Origin: Winogradskyella vidalii
GTDB taxonomy: Bacteria > Bacteroidota > Bacteroidia > Flavobacteriales > Flavobacteriaceae
Length of the DNA stretch: 64,000 nucleotides
Direction of reading: 5' to 3'
Assembly: GCF_013403955.1 (NCBI RefSeq)
Contig: NZ_JABFDG010000001.1
Span: forward strand, 558,001 to 622,000
Below, in pieces: positions 18,481 to 27,440 of this stretch. The notes beneath the pieces are model-generated. The model worked only from the letters and a program-made list of their open reading frames with translations. It did no database searches and was not told the DNA's origin. Positions within the stretch are counted from its first letter, which is position 1. Each line of letters begins with the position of its first letter. Both the position numbers and the translations under genes were made by a program.

Positions 18481-19590
18481 ATGAAACGATTGCTACTTGT
18501 GGTTGGTACAAGACCAAACTATATAAAGGTTACACAATTTAAAAAAGTAGCGGCACAAAAATTCAGTGGTAAATTTGAAATTAAAATTGTGCATACGGGG
18601 CAGCATTTTGATAAAGCCATGGCCGATGACTTTTTTAGACAATTAGACATCTATCCCGATTTTGCGTTAAACATTCCAAGAAGCACGGCAAACAAACAAA
18701 TTGGAGAAATAATGATTCGTTTAGAAGACGTTATCAATCAATTTAAACCCCATATGCTATTGGTGCCTGGCGATGTTAATTCTACGCTTGCAGCGGCAAT
18801 TACGGCTAATAAAATGAATATTCCTCTAGGGCATTTAGAAAGTGGCTTACGAAGTCTTGATCGTTCCATGCCAGAAGAAATTAACCGCCTCCTAGTAGAT
18901 GAAATAACTGACCATTATTTTGTAACCGAACAAAGTGGTATCGATAACTTAATTAAAGAAGGCAAACCAAAGGAACAGATTCATTTTGTGGGCAATACCA
19001 TGATTGATACTTTGGTGGCTTTTGAAGCAGATATTAAAGCCCAGACGGTTTTAGAAGACTATCAACTTACACCTAAGGCATTTATTTTAATGACGATTCA
19101 TCGGCCAGCCACCGTAGATCATAAAGCAGGTTTAGAGCAATTATTAAGGTTGCTTAGTAAGTTGACTAAAGATCATCAGATGGTATTTCCAATGCACCCA
19201 AGAACATTAAATCATATAGAAAAGTTTGGTTTGCAAGCTGACTTTGAGAACTTAAAGCAGTTAACTATTACAGGACCATTAGATTATTTTAGCTTTCAAA
19301 ACCTTATTCATAACTGCAAAATGGTATTAACGGATAGTGGCGGCATACAAGAGGAAACCACCTTTAAGCTAAAGCCTTGTTTAACACTGCGCCCCAATAC
19401 AGAGCGGCCTAGTACTATTACAGAAGGTTCAAATACCTTATTAGATTTTGATATTCTAAAAATTATGGAACAGGTGGACGCTATTGCAACTGGAAACTAT
19501 AAAAAAGGAAAAATTCCAGAATATTGGGATGGGAAAGCTACAGAGCGTATTTTAGAAGTGATAGAAGGCATACAGAACAGCAATAACTAA
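18481..19590 (+). CDS. wecB: UDP-N-acetylglucosamine 2-epimerase (non-hydrolysing)
   Basis: 369 residues from the ATG at 18481. I prefer this to an in-frame TTG at 18475, because AAAGAG at 18467-18472 has good spacing and the protein then starts MKRLLLVVGTRPNYIK, the family N-terminus. Other signatures are GDVNSTLAAA, HLESGLRS and the late DSGGIQEE. It interconverts UDP-GlcNAc and UDP-ManNAc. No wecC-type dehydrogenase is present in the window, so ManNAc itself, or a derivative made elsewhere, would enter the polymer. Confidence 0.95.
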   Translation: MKRLLLVVGTRPNYIKVTQFKKVAAQKFSGKFEIKIVHTGQHFDKAMADDFFRQLDIYPDFALNIPRSTANKQIGEIMIRLEDVINQFKPHMLLVPGDVNSTLAAAITANKMNIPLGHLESGLRSLDRSMPEEINRLLVDEITDHYFVTEQSGIDNLIKEGKPKEQIHFVGNTMIDTLVAFEADIKAQTVLEDYQLTPKAFILMTIHRPATVDHKAGLEQLLRLLSKLTKDHQMVFPMHPRTLNHIEKFGLQADFENLKQLTITGPLDYFSFQNLIHNCKMVLTDSGGIQEETTFKLKPCLTLRPNTERPSTITEGSNTLLDFDILKIMEQVDAIATGNYKKGKIPEYWDGKATERILEVIEGIQNSNN

Positions 19591-19822
19591 TAGAATTTCA
19601 ACCAGATTCGCCATATTATGCTTCTAATAAGAATAGGCTTTAAATTTGCTTTTAGTAGAATAAAAATGTAAAGTTGCAAATTCTGTATAAATTGCTTTTA
19701 TAGAAAGAATTAGACCTTAGTTAAAGTTAAATGAAGCTTAGTATTGACTTTTAATATAGACCTGAAATATTAATTTTAAAAATGACCTACAGTTTTTTTA
19801 ATAATAAAAACAAATACATATA

Positions 19823-21295
19823 ATGCTTGTAACCAAATCCTTAATTTCTGGTGCTAAATGGACCACATTTGACTCTGCGTTTAGTGCCGTAATTCAGATT
19901 ATCAGAGTATTTGTTTTAACCAAACTATTAACGGCAACTGATTTTGGTCTCATGGCTTTGGTGCTTATCGTTACTGGATTTAGTCAGTTATTTGTGGATT
20001 TTGGGATTAGTAGTGCTATCATTTATAAGGCTAAAAATACAGATAGAGAGCTGTCTACATTATATTGGCTCAATGTTATATTAGGGGCTTCGACGTGTTT
20101 GATTCTTCTGGTCTTTAGTCAACCTATAGCGATATATATATTTAGCGACGAGAAGTTAAATATGATTCTGAAGATTATCTCTTTTACTTTTTTGTTTAAT
20201 GGGTTCGCTATTCAATACAAAGCGTTGTTAACAAAAAAATTAATGTTTAAAAACCTAGCTAAAATAAATATAATAACACCATTTGTAGGTTTTGTAGTCA
20301 CAATAATACTTGCTTTTCAGGGTTTTGGCGTGTATTCGTTGGTGTTTGGGTATATGGTAGAGAATTTTTCTCGTGGTAGTATGTTTATTTTAAGAGGTGT
20401 AAAATTCCACAAACCTAATTGGTACTTTAATTTAAATGAGGTAAAAGCCTATCTTAATTTTGGAGGGTATCAAATGTCAGAACGAATTATTACTTATTTT
20501 AGACAACAAGGCGATAACTTATTAATAGGTGCTTTTCTAAGTACAGAAACATTAGGATTTTATAATTTAGCCAAGATTCTAGTAATGAAACCAGTTCAGT
20601 TAATTAGGAGTGTATTTAATAAAATGGCATTTCCGGTCTATAGTACTATACAAAACGATGATCAGCTAAAAACAATGGCATTGACTATTAATAAAGTAGT
20701 GTATTTAGCTATTATCCCTGTAATGTTATTGCTTATTGTGTTTCCAGATGCTGTTATATTTTATTTTTATGGCGAAAAATGGATGTCAAGCGTACCTTAT
20801 TTAAGCTTAACGGCTATTCTCTTTTCTGTCCGTATATTACGAGCCACTTTTGGGCCTTTATTATTGGCAAGAGGTAAGGCTAAACAATCCTTTTATTTTA
20901 ACCTTTGGTTTTCAGTTATTGTATTAATTGCGCTTTCAATAACGTTACAGTTTAATATTATCTACGCTTTGTATGCCTTAATTTTTATTGAATTATTTGT
21001 GCTTCAGGCTATGAATTTGGTATATGTGTTAAAACCGATACTGGGATTTACTATTAAGGATTATATTATTCTTGCAATGGAGAGTTTTATCCCACTAATG
21101 TGTTCTTGTTTATTGGCCTTTATACTGTATGCTAACTATAGCAATAAGGCAGATGTATTTAATAATATTTGTATTTATACCATAAGTTTAAGTTTAGGTT
21201 TAATAGTATACTATTTATTTAACAAAGAGAGTATTAAATTTGTTATGGGAAAGTTTAAAGGTTTAAAAGGTGATAAAAAAAATAATAATGAATAA
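19823..21295 (+). CDS. Wzx-type lipopolysaccharide/polysaccharide flippase
   Basis: 490 residues, highly hydrophobic with about 12-14 predicted membrane segments; the MOP/PST (polysaccharide transporter) family. The N-terminus SLISGAKWTTFDSAF and the internal FGDNL-like segment RQQGDNLLIGAFLSTETLGFY are typical of WzxC-like proteins. It would flip undecaprenyl-linked repeat units across the inner membrane. A 232-bp gap precedes it, with a possible -7 box TAAATTTG at 19641-19648 but no clear -33. The 3' end overlaps the sulfotransferase start by 8 bp. Confidence 0.9.
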   Translation: MLVTKSLISGAKWTTFDSAFSAVIQIIRVFVLTKLLTATDFGLMALVLIVTGFSQLFVDFGISSAIIYKAKNTDRELSTLYWLNVILGASTCLILLVFSQPIAIYIFSDEKLNMILKIISFTFLFNGFAIQYKALLTKKLMFKNLAKINIITPFVGFVVTIILAFQGFGVYSLVFGYMVENFSRGSMFILRGVKFHKPNWYFNLNEVKAYLNFGGYQMSERIITYFRQQGDNLLIGAFLSTETLGFYNLAKILVMKPVQLIRSVFNKMAFPVYSTIQNDDQLKTMALTINKVVYLAIIPVMLLLIVFPDAVIFYFYGEKWMSSVPYLSLTAILFSVRILRATFGPLLLARGKAKQSFYFNLWFSVIVLIALSITLQFNIIYALYALIFIELFVLQAMNLVYVLKPILGFTIKDYIILAMESFIPLMCSCLLAFILYANYSNKADVFNNICIYTISLSLGLIVYYLFNKESIKFVMGKFKGLKGDKKNNNE

Positions 21296-22292
21296 AATAT
21301 CGAAAATAAAATATAATTTTTCAATATCACCGTTAGGTGTAAAGACTCTATTCTATTTGTATCGTTTAAAAGTGATTTTGTTTAAAATAGTAAATTTTGG
21401 TAATAGTAAAGTAATTCCAATTAGATCAAAAGATCAAACTAATATTCCTATAATATTTTTTATAGTTGGCTCTGGAAGATCAGGAAATACGTTATTACGT
21501 GCCATTTTAAATTCTAATAACAATATTGTTATTCCTCCTGAACTATATTCGTTCCGACAAATCATAGTTACGACCTTAAAAAATAGACATTTGTCATGGG
21601 AACAATTGTGCATGTTAGTCGTTGATTTATTTTTTAGTACACCTGATATAGATGTTTGGAAAATTAACAAATCGGAATTACTCCAAGACTTACATCTTTA
21701 TGATAAAGACTCACAAACAGCATCAAATTTAATACTAGCATTTCATGAATATTATGTTAAGAAGCATGCAAATAATAACAATATCATTATTGGAGATAAA
21801 ACACCACTAAACGCTTATAGTGTGTGGTGGATAACAGAACTTTTTCCACAAGCAAAATTTATACATATGCATAGAGACGGAAGGGATGTGGCATTATCAT
21901 ATGTTAAATCTGGTCTTTATAATTCATATGTTAAAGCGGCTTATAGATGGAATAGAAGTGTATCACACGTTTTGAAATTTGAGAGAAAATTGGGTTCAAC
22001 CTCAAAAATAGTTAAGTGTAGTTATGAGAACTTAGTGCTTCAACCTAAACTTATGGTTCAGAAACTATGTGTTTTTTTACAAGTTGAATTTTCTGAAGAA
22101 ATGCTTACTTCTCATCAAAAGCAATATGCATCCATGGGGGATACGACAAAATTTTCTCATCATGATAATGTGCAGAAGTCTGTTTTTACCTCATCTATTG
22201 GTAAGTGGAATAAAATGGAAGAAGATGATATAAAATTGATTACTCCTATTTTAAATGAAAATTTGAAGGCATTAAAATATATAAATTATTAA
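21288..22292 (+). CDS. PAPS-dependent sulfotransferase
   Basis: 334 residues from the ATG at 21288; an in-frame GTG at 21270 is possible but less likely. The 5'-phosphosulfate-binding loop GSGRSGNT lies at about residues 61-68, and the 3'-phosphate-binding segment HRDGRDVALSYVKSG lies near 192-206. These define the Sulfotransfer_1/3 superfamily. It would transfer sulfate from PAPS to a sugar of the repeat unit. The protein has no membrane segment, so sulfation would be cytoplasmic. Supply of PAPS and removal of PAP are encoded 8-12 kb upstream. The acceptor is unknown. This gene looks AT-richer than the rfb genes. Confidence 0.88.
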   Translation: MNKISKIKYNFSISPLGVKTLFYLYRLKVILFKIVNFGNSKVIPIRSKDQTNIPIIFFIVGSGRSGNTLLRAILNSNNNIVIPPELYSFRQIIVTTLKNRHLSWEQLCMLVVDLFFSTPDIDVWKINKSELLQDLHLYDKDSQTASNLILAFHEYYVKKHANNNNIIIGDKTPLNAYSVWWITELFPQAKFIHMHRDGRDVALSYVKSGLYNSYVKAAYRWNRSVSHVLKFERKLGSTSKIVKCSYENLVLQPKLMVQKLCVFLQVEFSEEMLTSHQKQYASMGDTTKFSHHDNVQKSVFTSSIGKWNKMEEDDIKLITPILNENLKALKYINY

Positions 22293-22304
22293 GTTTTAAT
22301 TAAG

Positions 22305-22982
22305 ATGAGTAATTCGTTAGAAACAAATGAGTCGATTATAATTGAAAGGCATAGCAATAGTGAAGTTATTATTGTAGCTTTTGGTGGTATCCAAAATAAT
22401 ATTGGAATGCCCATTTTTGAATTCTTTAATATAATGAAGGACAAGCCTTATACGAAGGTGTTTGTCAAAGATAATCAACAATCTTGGTATCATAAAGGTA
22501 TTGAAGGTTCTGACGATATAAATACTACCGTGATTTTATTAAAAAAAATTTTAACATCATTAGATTATTTAAATAAAAAAGTAGTTTTTGTTGGAAATTC
22601 AGCAGGTGGTTATGCTGCTATTGTTTTTGGAGTTTTACTTGAAGCTGATAAGGTGCTTGCATTTGCGCCTCAAACATTCCTTGGGAAGTGGAAACGTTTT
22701 GTTAATAGAGAAAAACGATGGAAGAATGAATCAAATTATATGTTAAAAGGTAATACAAACCCTAATTATTTTTTGGATTTAGCATCTTTTTTTAAAAACA
22801 ACTCTTTAGAAGTTGTGGATATTGAAGTCTATTATGCAATGGATAGTGTGTCGGATATGAAGCATTATAAAAATATTAAAGATTTATCAATGACTTTTCA
22901 TTTGTACCCAAAAGGTGGGCATTCCCTAATAAAAGAACTAAAACTTAAAGGTATTTTGAATAATTCTTTAAATTATATATAA
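22305..22982 (+). CDS. Alpha/beta-hydrolase-fold protein in polysaccharide locus
   Basis: 225 residues. The nucleophile elbow GNSAGG places a candidate catalytic Ser at residue 99, preceded by the hydrophobic strand KKVVFV. A candidate catalytic His is in KGGHSL near residue 209, and an acid may be in the DSVSDMKH region. No signal peptide, so cytoplasmic. It could deacylate or acylate a sugar intermediate, or act on a lipid carrier. It is translationally coupled to the next gene (TAATG overlap at 22980-22984). Function not recognised beyond the fold. Confidence 0.75.
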   Translation: MSNSLETNESIIIERHSNSEVIIVAFGGIQNNIGMPIFEFFNIMKDKPYTKVFVKDNQQSWYHKGIEGSDDINTTVILLKKILTSLDYLNKKVVFVGNSAGGYAAIVFGVLLEADKVLAFAPQTFLGKWKRFVNREKRWKNESNYMLKGNTNPNYFLDLASFFKNNSLEVVDIEVYYAMDSVSDMKHYKNIKDLSMTFHLYPKGGHSLIKELKLKGILNNSLNYI

Positions 22983-24163
22983 TGCACATCCTAATAATCC
23001 CTTCGTGGTACAAAACACCTAATAATCCTATTGTAGGTACTTTTTTTGAAGAACAAGCACGCATGTTTCTAAAACGTGGACACCAGGTTGGTATTCTATT
23101 TCCGAAGCATAATTTACGTTTTAAGGATGCTATAAGGTTAGAAAAAATTAAAACCCCTGATAGTTATTTAGATGAAGGTATTCCAACGGTATATGCATTC
23201 TCTCAATCTTTTATTCCTAAAGTAGTGGCACCCACAAAGATAGATGTTTTTCAGTGTTGTGCTGTGGCTTACAAGAAGTATAAAATTTATGTAGAGCGAT
23301 ATGGTAAACCAGACGTTATTCATGCACATTCGATGCTATGGGGGGGGGTAGTTGGAAGTTATATTTCAAAAAAGGAAAGTATTCCTCTATATTTTACAAA
23401 ACATGCTACAGGATGGATACTCGATAAAAAAAGATTGACTTCAAATACTTATAAGGATCTTCTAGCTAAAACAATAAATCAAAGTAAAAAAACCTTTGTG
23501 GTTAGCTCGTTTTATAAAAATGAATTACTCGAACACTATGAGGTTGATAAGCATAAAATGAGTGTTATTCATAATATAGTGAGTTCACTTTTTTTTGCAA
23601 CGCCTCAAACTATACAGAAATCAAAACCGATTAAGTTAATAGTTATCGCTTATTTGATTGAGCGTAAAAATCATCTAACTCTTTTTAAGGCAATTAAGCT
23701 TTTGAAAAACGAAGGAGTGTCAATAGTTTTAACAGTCATTGGTAGTGGGCCATATATGGGGGTGTTAAAAGATTTTGTTAAAGAGGAGGAGTTGGTGGAT
23801 AACATACAATTTTTAGGTTTGCTTGATAGACATAATATAGTAGATGAAATTAAAAAATCACATATTGTAGTTTCTTCCAGTATTTTTGAAACTTTTGGTG
23901 TTAATATTATTGAAGGTTTGGCTTGTGGACGTCCATGTGTTGTCTTAGATTCAGGGGGCCCGAGAGATATTGTGAGGAAAAATGACGGCATACTATTTAA
24001 GGATAATACTCCTATAGCGTTTGCTAAGGCGATAAAAACAGTAATTGATAATTACAATAGTTATGATCAAATGGAGATAATTAATTCATGTAGAAAACGT
24101 TTTGGAGAAGATCAAATCTACCAAGAGTTATTGACAAAATATGAGATGAATGCTACAATTTAG
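22982..24163 (+). CDS. Glycosyltransferase family 4 (GT-B)
   Basis: 393 residues. The N-terminal domain begins MHILIIPSWYKTPNNPIVGTFF, with HAHSMLWGG as the acceptor-side motif. The C-terminal nucleotide-sugar domain shows SSSIFETFGVNIIEGLACGRP, the EX7E-type signature. It adds a sugar to the growing lipid-linked repeat unit in the cytoplasm. Donor and acceptor cannot be read from sequence. The start ATG overlaps the preceding stop codon. A 190-bp AT-rich gap follows it. Confidence 0.9.
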   Translation: MHILIIPSWYKTPNNPIVGTFFEEQARMFLKRGHQVGILFPKHNLRFKDAIRLEKIKTPDSYLDEGIPTVYAFSQSFIPKVVAPTKIDVFQCCAVAYKKYKIYVERYGKPDVIHAHSMLWGGVVGSYISKKESIPLYFTKHATGWILDKKRLTSNTYKDLLAKTINQSKKTFVVSSFYKNELLEHYEVDKHKMSVIHNIVSSLFFATPQTIQKSKPIKLIVIAYLIERKNHLTLFKAIKLLKNEGVSIVLTVIGSGPYMGVLKDFVKEEELVDNIQFLGLLDRHNIVDEIKKSHIVVSSSIFETFGVNIIEGLACGRPCVVLDSGGPRDIVRKNDGILFKDNTPIAFAKAIKTVIDNYNSYDQMEIINSCRKRFGEDQIYQELLTKYEMNATI

Positions 24164-24380
24164 AATAATTTCGTTGGAATTATATGAAAACTTTCCTTTC
24201 AGTGTATATTCATTCGTATTTGAAAGGATTTTAATATTAATTGAGAACTTGTTAATGTCTTTATGTTGAACGTAAATACTTATATTTAGCAATTTAAATC
24301 TTGATATTATAAGAGATGGTAGCCGTACATTATTGTTATAAAAAAAAATAAATAATGTGAAAAATTTTAATAAAAAAGAT

Positions 24381-25355
24381 ATGATGGATTTCTCCATAAT
24401 TATTCCAAGTTTTAATAAGGCTGATTTTATTTCAGAAACTATAACCTCTGTTCTTAATCAAAGTTATCCTCATTGGGAATTAGTTATTGTAGATGATGGT
24501 TCAACAGATAATTCTATTCAAATCATTGAGGATTACTGTAATATAGATCAGAGAATACACTTATATCAAAGGGGAAAATTACCTAAAGGAGGTTCTGTCT
24601 GTAGAAACTTAGGGCTAAAAAAAGCTAAAGGAAAGTTTGTGTTGTTTTTAGATGCTGACGATTTGTTAGAAGTAACCTGCCTAGAACATCGGTTATTGAA
24701 AATTCAAGAAAATAATACGAGTAACCTTTGGGTATTCCCTATCGGTACATTTTACAAAAGTATTGGAGATAGTAAATCTGTTTGGAGTCCTAAAGGAACT
24801 AACTTTTTAATTCGATTTTTAAAACATGATTTACCATGGCACACCATGTCGGTGATATGGCACATAGATTTTATTAAAAATTTAAAAGGTTTTGATATTG
24901 ATTACCCTAGGTTACAAGATGTAGAATTACATACAAGAGCCTTACTACATCCTAGTGTAAAACTAAAAACATTCCCAGAAGTTAAAAGTGATGCGTTTTA
25001 TAGGATTGATGATAAGAGAACCAATCAAAATGTAGTGCAGCAGTTAGATAGGCAGAAATTAGGTGTTTTTATGTATATGGAACGAATTTCAATATTACTA
25101 AAAAGCAAAAAAAATCAGTGTGCCATAAAGAAAACGTTGTTTTCTTTTATGACCATGGTTAATTATAGATGCTTAGTAGAGAATAAATTGAAGGAATTTC
25201 ATATAGATTTAAATACCAAAATTATTGATTTTATGAAGAACCATAGTAGATTCAATACTGTTGACATTATATATATACGAGCATATACTTTTTTTTACAA
25301 GTTAGGCTTTTGGAAAATAAAAGGTTATAATTTTTTAATGAAACTATTTTTTTAA
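24381..25355 (+). CDS. Glycosyltransferase family 2
   Basis: 324 residues from ATG 24381 (MMDFSIIIPSFNKADF); a GTG at 24357 would add eight residues. The GT-A fold is shown by SIIIPSFNKADFI, VDDGSTDNS and the DxD-type motif FLDADD near residue 90. It transfers a sugar from a nucleotide donor, probably in the cytoplasm; no C-terminal membrane segments are obvious. Followed after 11 bp by the next glycosyltransferase, so the genes are likely cotranscribed. Confidence 0.88.
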   Translation: MMDFSIIIPSFNKADFISETITSVLNQSYPHWELVIVDDGSTDNSIQIIEDYCNIDQRIHLYQRGKLPKGGSVCRNLGLKKAKGKFVLFLDADDLLEVTCLEHRLLKIQENNTSNLWVFPIGTFYKSIGDSKSVWSPKGTNFLIRFLKHDLPWHTMSVIWHIDFIKNLKGFDIDYPRLQDVELHTRALLHPSVKLKTFPEVKSDAFYRIDDKRTNQNVVQQLDRQKLGVFMYMERISILLKSKKNQCAIKKTLFSFMTMVNYRCLVENKLKEFHIDLNTKIIDFMKNHSRFNTVDIIYIRAYTFFYKLGFWKIKGYNFLMKLFF

Positions 25356-25366
25356 TAATCACTAGA

Positions 25367-26287
25367 ATGAAAATAAATGCAATTTATCAAATTTCTGAGT
25401 ATCCGTTAATTTGGGCGAGTACTGGATCAAAAAATTGGGAAACTTTAATTAATAATACGGATAAAGAAGCTTATCTGTTAGTTCACCCAATGTGGGAGTT
25501 TAGTTGGACTAGTTTAAAATTATATTATAGTGAGAAAATTTCTTTGAAAAAAAGAAACATAACTTTAATTCTTTTACATAATTCTAAAAGTGAATTTCGT
25601 TTTGCTAGATTTTTTCAATTTAAATCTTATTTAATAAATCAAAATATTCATTGCTGTGAACATTTTTTTAAGATTGATAACTCTGTTCCTAAAAAATATG
25701 ATGCAATATATACAGCAGCAGCTAAAAAGTATAAACGTCTTGAATTAGCTTCAAGAATAAGTAATCTCTTTGTATTGACTTATTTTTGGCCAGATATTAG
25801 AAATGAGAAAGGCGAGTGGGACTTACACTCTTATGAACCAAAGCTTAGACATGCTGATTTTAATAAGTTTAGAATAGGTAGTGAGGAGATATGTAAAAAA
25901 ATTAATGAAAGTAGATGTGGTCTAGCCTTATCAAAAAAAGAGGGTGCGATGTGGGCCACGATGGAATATCTTTTTTGTGGGATTCCTATTGTTTCAACAC
26001 AATCTACAGGTGGTCGTGATTTTTTCTTTAGAGATAATAATAGTATTATTACTTCAGATCGAGCTACTGAAGTTGCTAAAGGTGTTCAGGAAATTATTCA
26101 AAGAAATATCGACCCCAATGAGATTAGAGAAAACACATTACAGTTGATAGAACCTTATAGATTAAAATATTTGAATCTTGTTTTAGAATTAATTAAAGGT
26201 CAAGGGGGAGAAGTTCCAAATAAAGAGGATATGTATTTTCGAATTTGGGGGAATGAAAAAGGTATTCTAAACCTTAGAATTCTATAG
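25367..26287 (+). CDS. Divergent GT-B-type glycosyltransferase
   Basis: 306 residues. The N-terminal half has no motif I recognise. The C-terminal half carries GLALSKKEGAMWATMEYLFCGIP, split as GLALSKKEGAMWATMEY and LFCGIP, then STGGRDFFF. This matches the donor-binding part of GT4-like enzymes (EGxxxxxxE then GxP). It is probably a sugar transferase acting on the same repeat unit. Base composition is very AT-rich, like its upstream neighbours. The exact family is uncertain. Confidence 0.65.
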   Translation: MKINAIYQISEYPLIWASTGSKNWETLINNTDKEAYLLVHPMWEFSWTSLKLYYSEKISLKKRNITLILLHNSKSEFRFARFFQFKSYLINQNIHCCEHFFKIDNSVPKKYDAIYTAAAKKYKRLELASRISNLFVLTYFWPDIRNEKGEWDLHSYEPKLRHADFNKFRIGSEEICKKINESRCGLALSKKEGAMWATMEYLFCGIPIVSTQSTGGRDFFFRDNNSIITSDRATEVAKGVQEIIQRNIDPNEIRENTLQLIEPYRLKYLNLVLELIKGQGGEVPNKEDMYFRIWGNEKGILNLRIL

Positions 26288-26294
26288 CAAAGTT

Positions 26295-27440
26295 ATGGGG
26301 GTAACTAAAATAGCATTATTAACGTCTGGTATTTTTCCATTTCAAATAGGAGGTATTCAAAAGCACTCCTATTATTTGGCGAAACATTATGCTAGACATA
26401 AAATAACGGTAGATATTTATACTTGTGCTATTAGCAACAAAGCTATACTAAAAGAGTTTTTTAGTGCTGATGAATTAGCGTATTTAAATTTTATTGAAAT
26501 AGAATTTCCGCTGACAAAAAAAATACCAGGGCATTATATTTACGCCTCTTATTTATTCTCTAAAGCCTTTTATAAAGCGGTTTCAAAAAACAACTATGAT
26601 GTAATTTATGCTCAGGGTTTTACATCATGGTATTTTCTTAGAAAAGAGGCGTTTCAATCAAATTTGGTTTCTAATTTACATGGTTTAGAGATGTTTCAAA
26701 CCTCAATAAATTTAAAAAATAAATTAGAGCAATTTTTATTGAAAATTCCAGCTAAAGAAATCATAAAAAAATCGAGATATAATATATCTTTAGGGGGGAA
26801 GCTTACGTCAATTTTATATACGCATGGTGCTTCTAAAAATTCGGTTATAGAACTGCCAAATGCAATAGATAAATCTTGGCTTATAGAGGAAAGTGAAATT
26901 TTACAATCAGAAAATAAAGCGTTACATCTATTATTTGTGGGTAGATATGAACGTAGAAAAGGTATTGAAGAATTTACAGATGTTATAAAACGAACAATTG
27001 ATAAAGTTAATTATAAGGTTACTTTTATTGGGCCAATACCAGAGCATCAGCAAATTAGTCATCCAAGAGTGACCTATAGAGGACTAGTTAAGGAGACCGA
27101 TCTTATAAAACAAGAGTTTTTAAATGCGGATATTTTAGTCTGTCCTAGTTATTCTGAAGGTATGCCAACCGTTATTTTAGAGGCGATGGCTTCTGGTTGT
27201 GCCATTATAGCTACAGATGTGGGCGCAGTTAATACGATGGTAAATAATCAAAATGGTTGGTTAATTAAAGGAGATATTGTATCAGGTTTAGAAAAGGCTA
27301 TCAATGGAGCACTTCAAATGGATATAGCTACCTTGAATCATAAAAAGCGAGAATCTTTAAATCGTGTAAAATTAAATTTCACCTGGGAACATGTGGTGAA
27401 TAATACCCTTTCAGCTATCATTAAAATTAAAAACAACTAG
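26295..27440 (+). CDS. Glycosyltransferase family 4
   Basis: 381 residues. The N-terminal glycine-rich acceptor-domain motif is GIFPFQIGGIQKHSYYLAKH. In the C-terminal domain, FVGRYERRKGIEEF and SYSEGMPTVILEAMASG carry the lysine and EX7E signature of GT4. The stop overlaps the GTG start of the polymerase gene (27438-27442), so translation is coupled. Specific linkage not predictable. Confidence 0.92.
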   Translation: MGVTKIALLTSGIFPFQIGGIQKHSYYLAKHYARHKITVDIYTCAISNKAILKEFFSADELAYLNFIEIEFPLTKKIPGHYIYASYLFSKAFYKAVSKNNYDVIYAQGFTSWYFLRKEAFQSNLVSNLHGLEMFQTSINLKNKLEQFLLKIPAKEIIKKSRYNISLGGKLTSILYTHGASKNSVIELPNAIDKSWLIEESEILQSENKALHLLFVGRYERRKGIEEFTDVIKRTIDKVNYKVTFIGPIPEHQQISHPRVTYRGLVKETDLIKQEFLNADILVCPSYSEGMPTVILEAMASGCAIIATDVGAVNTMVNNQNGWLIKGDIVSGLEKAINGALQMDIATLNHKKRESLNRVKLNFTWEHVVNNTLSAIIKIKNN

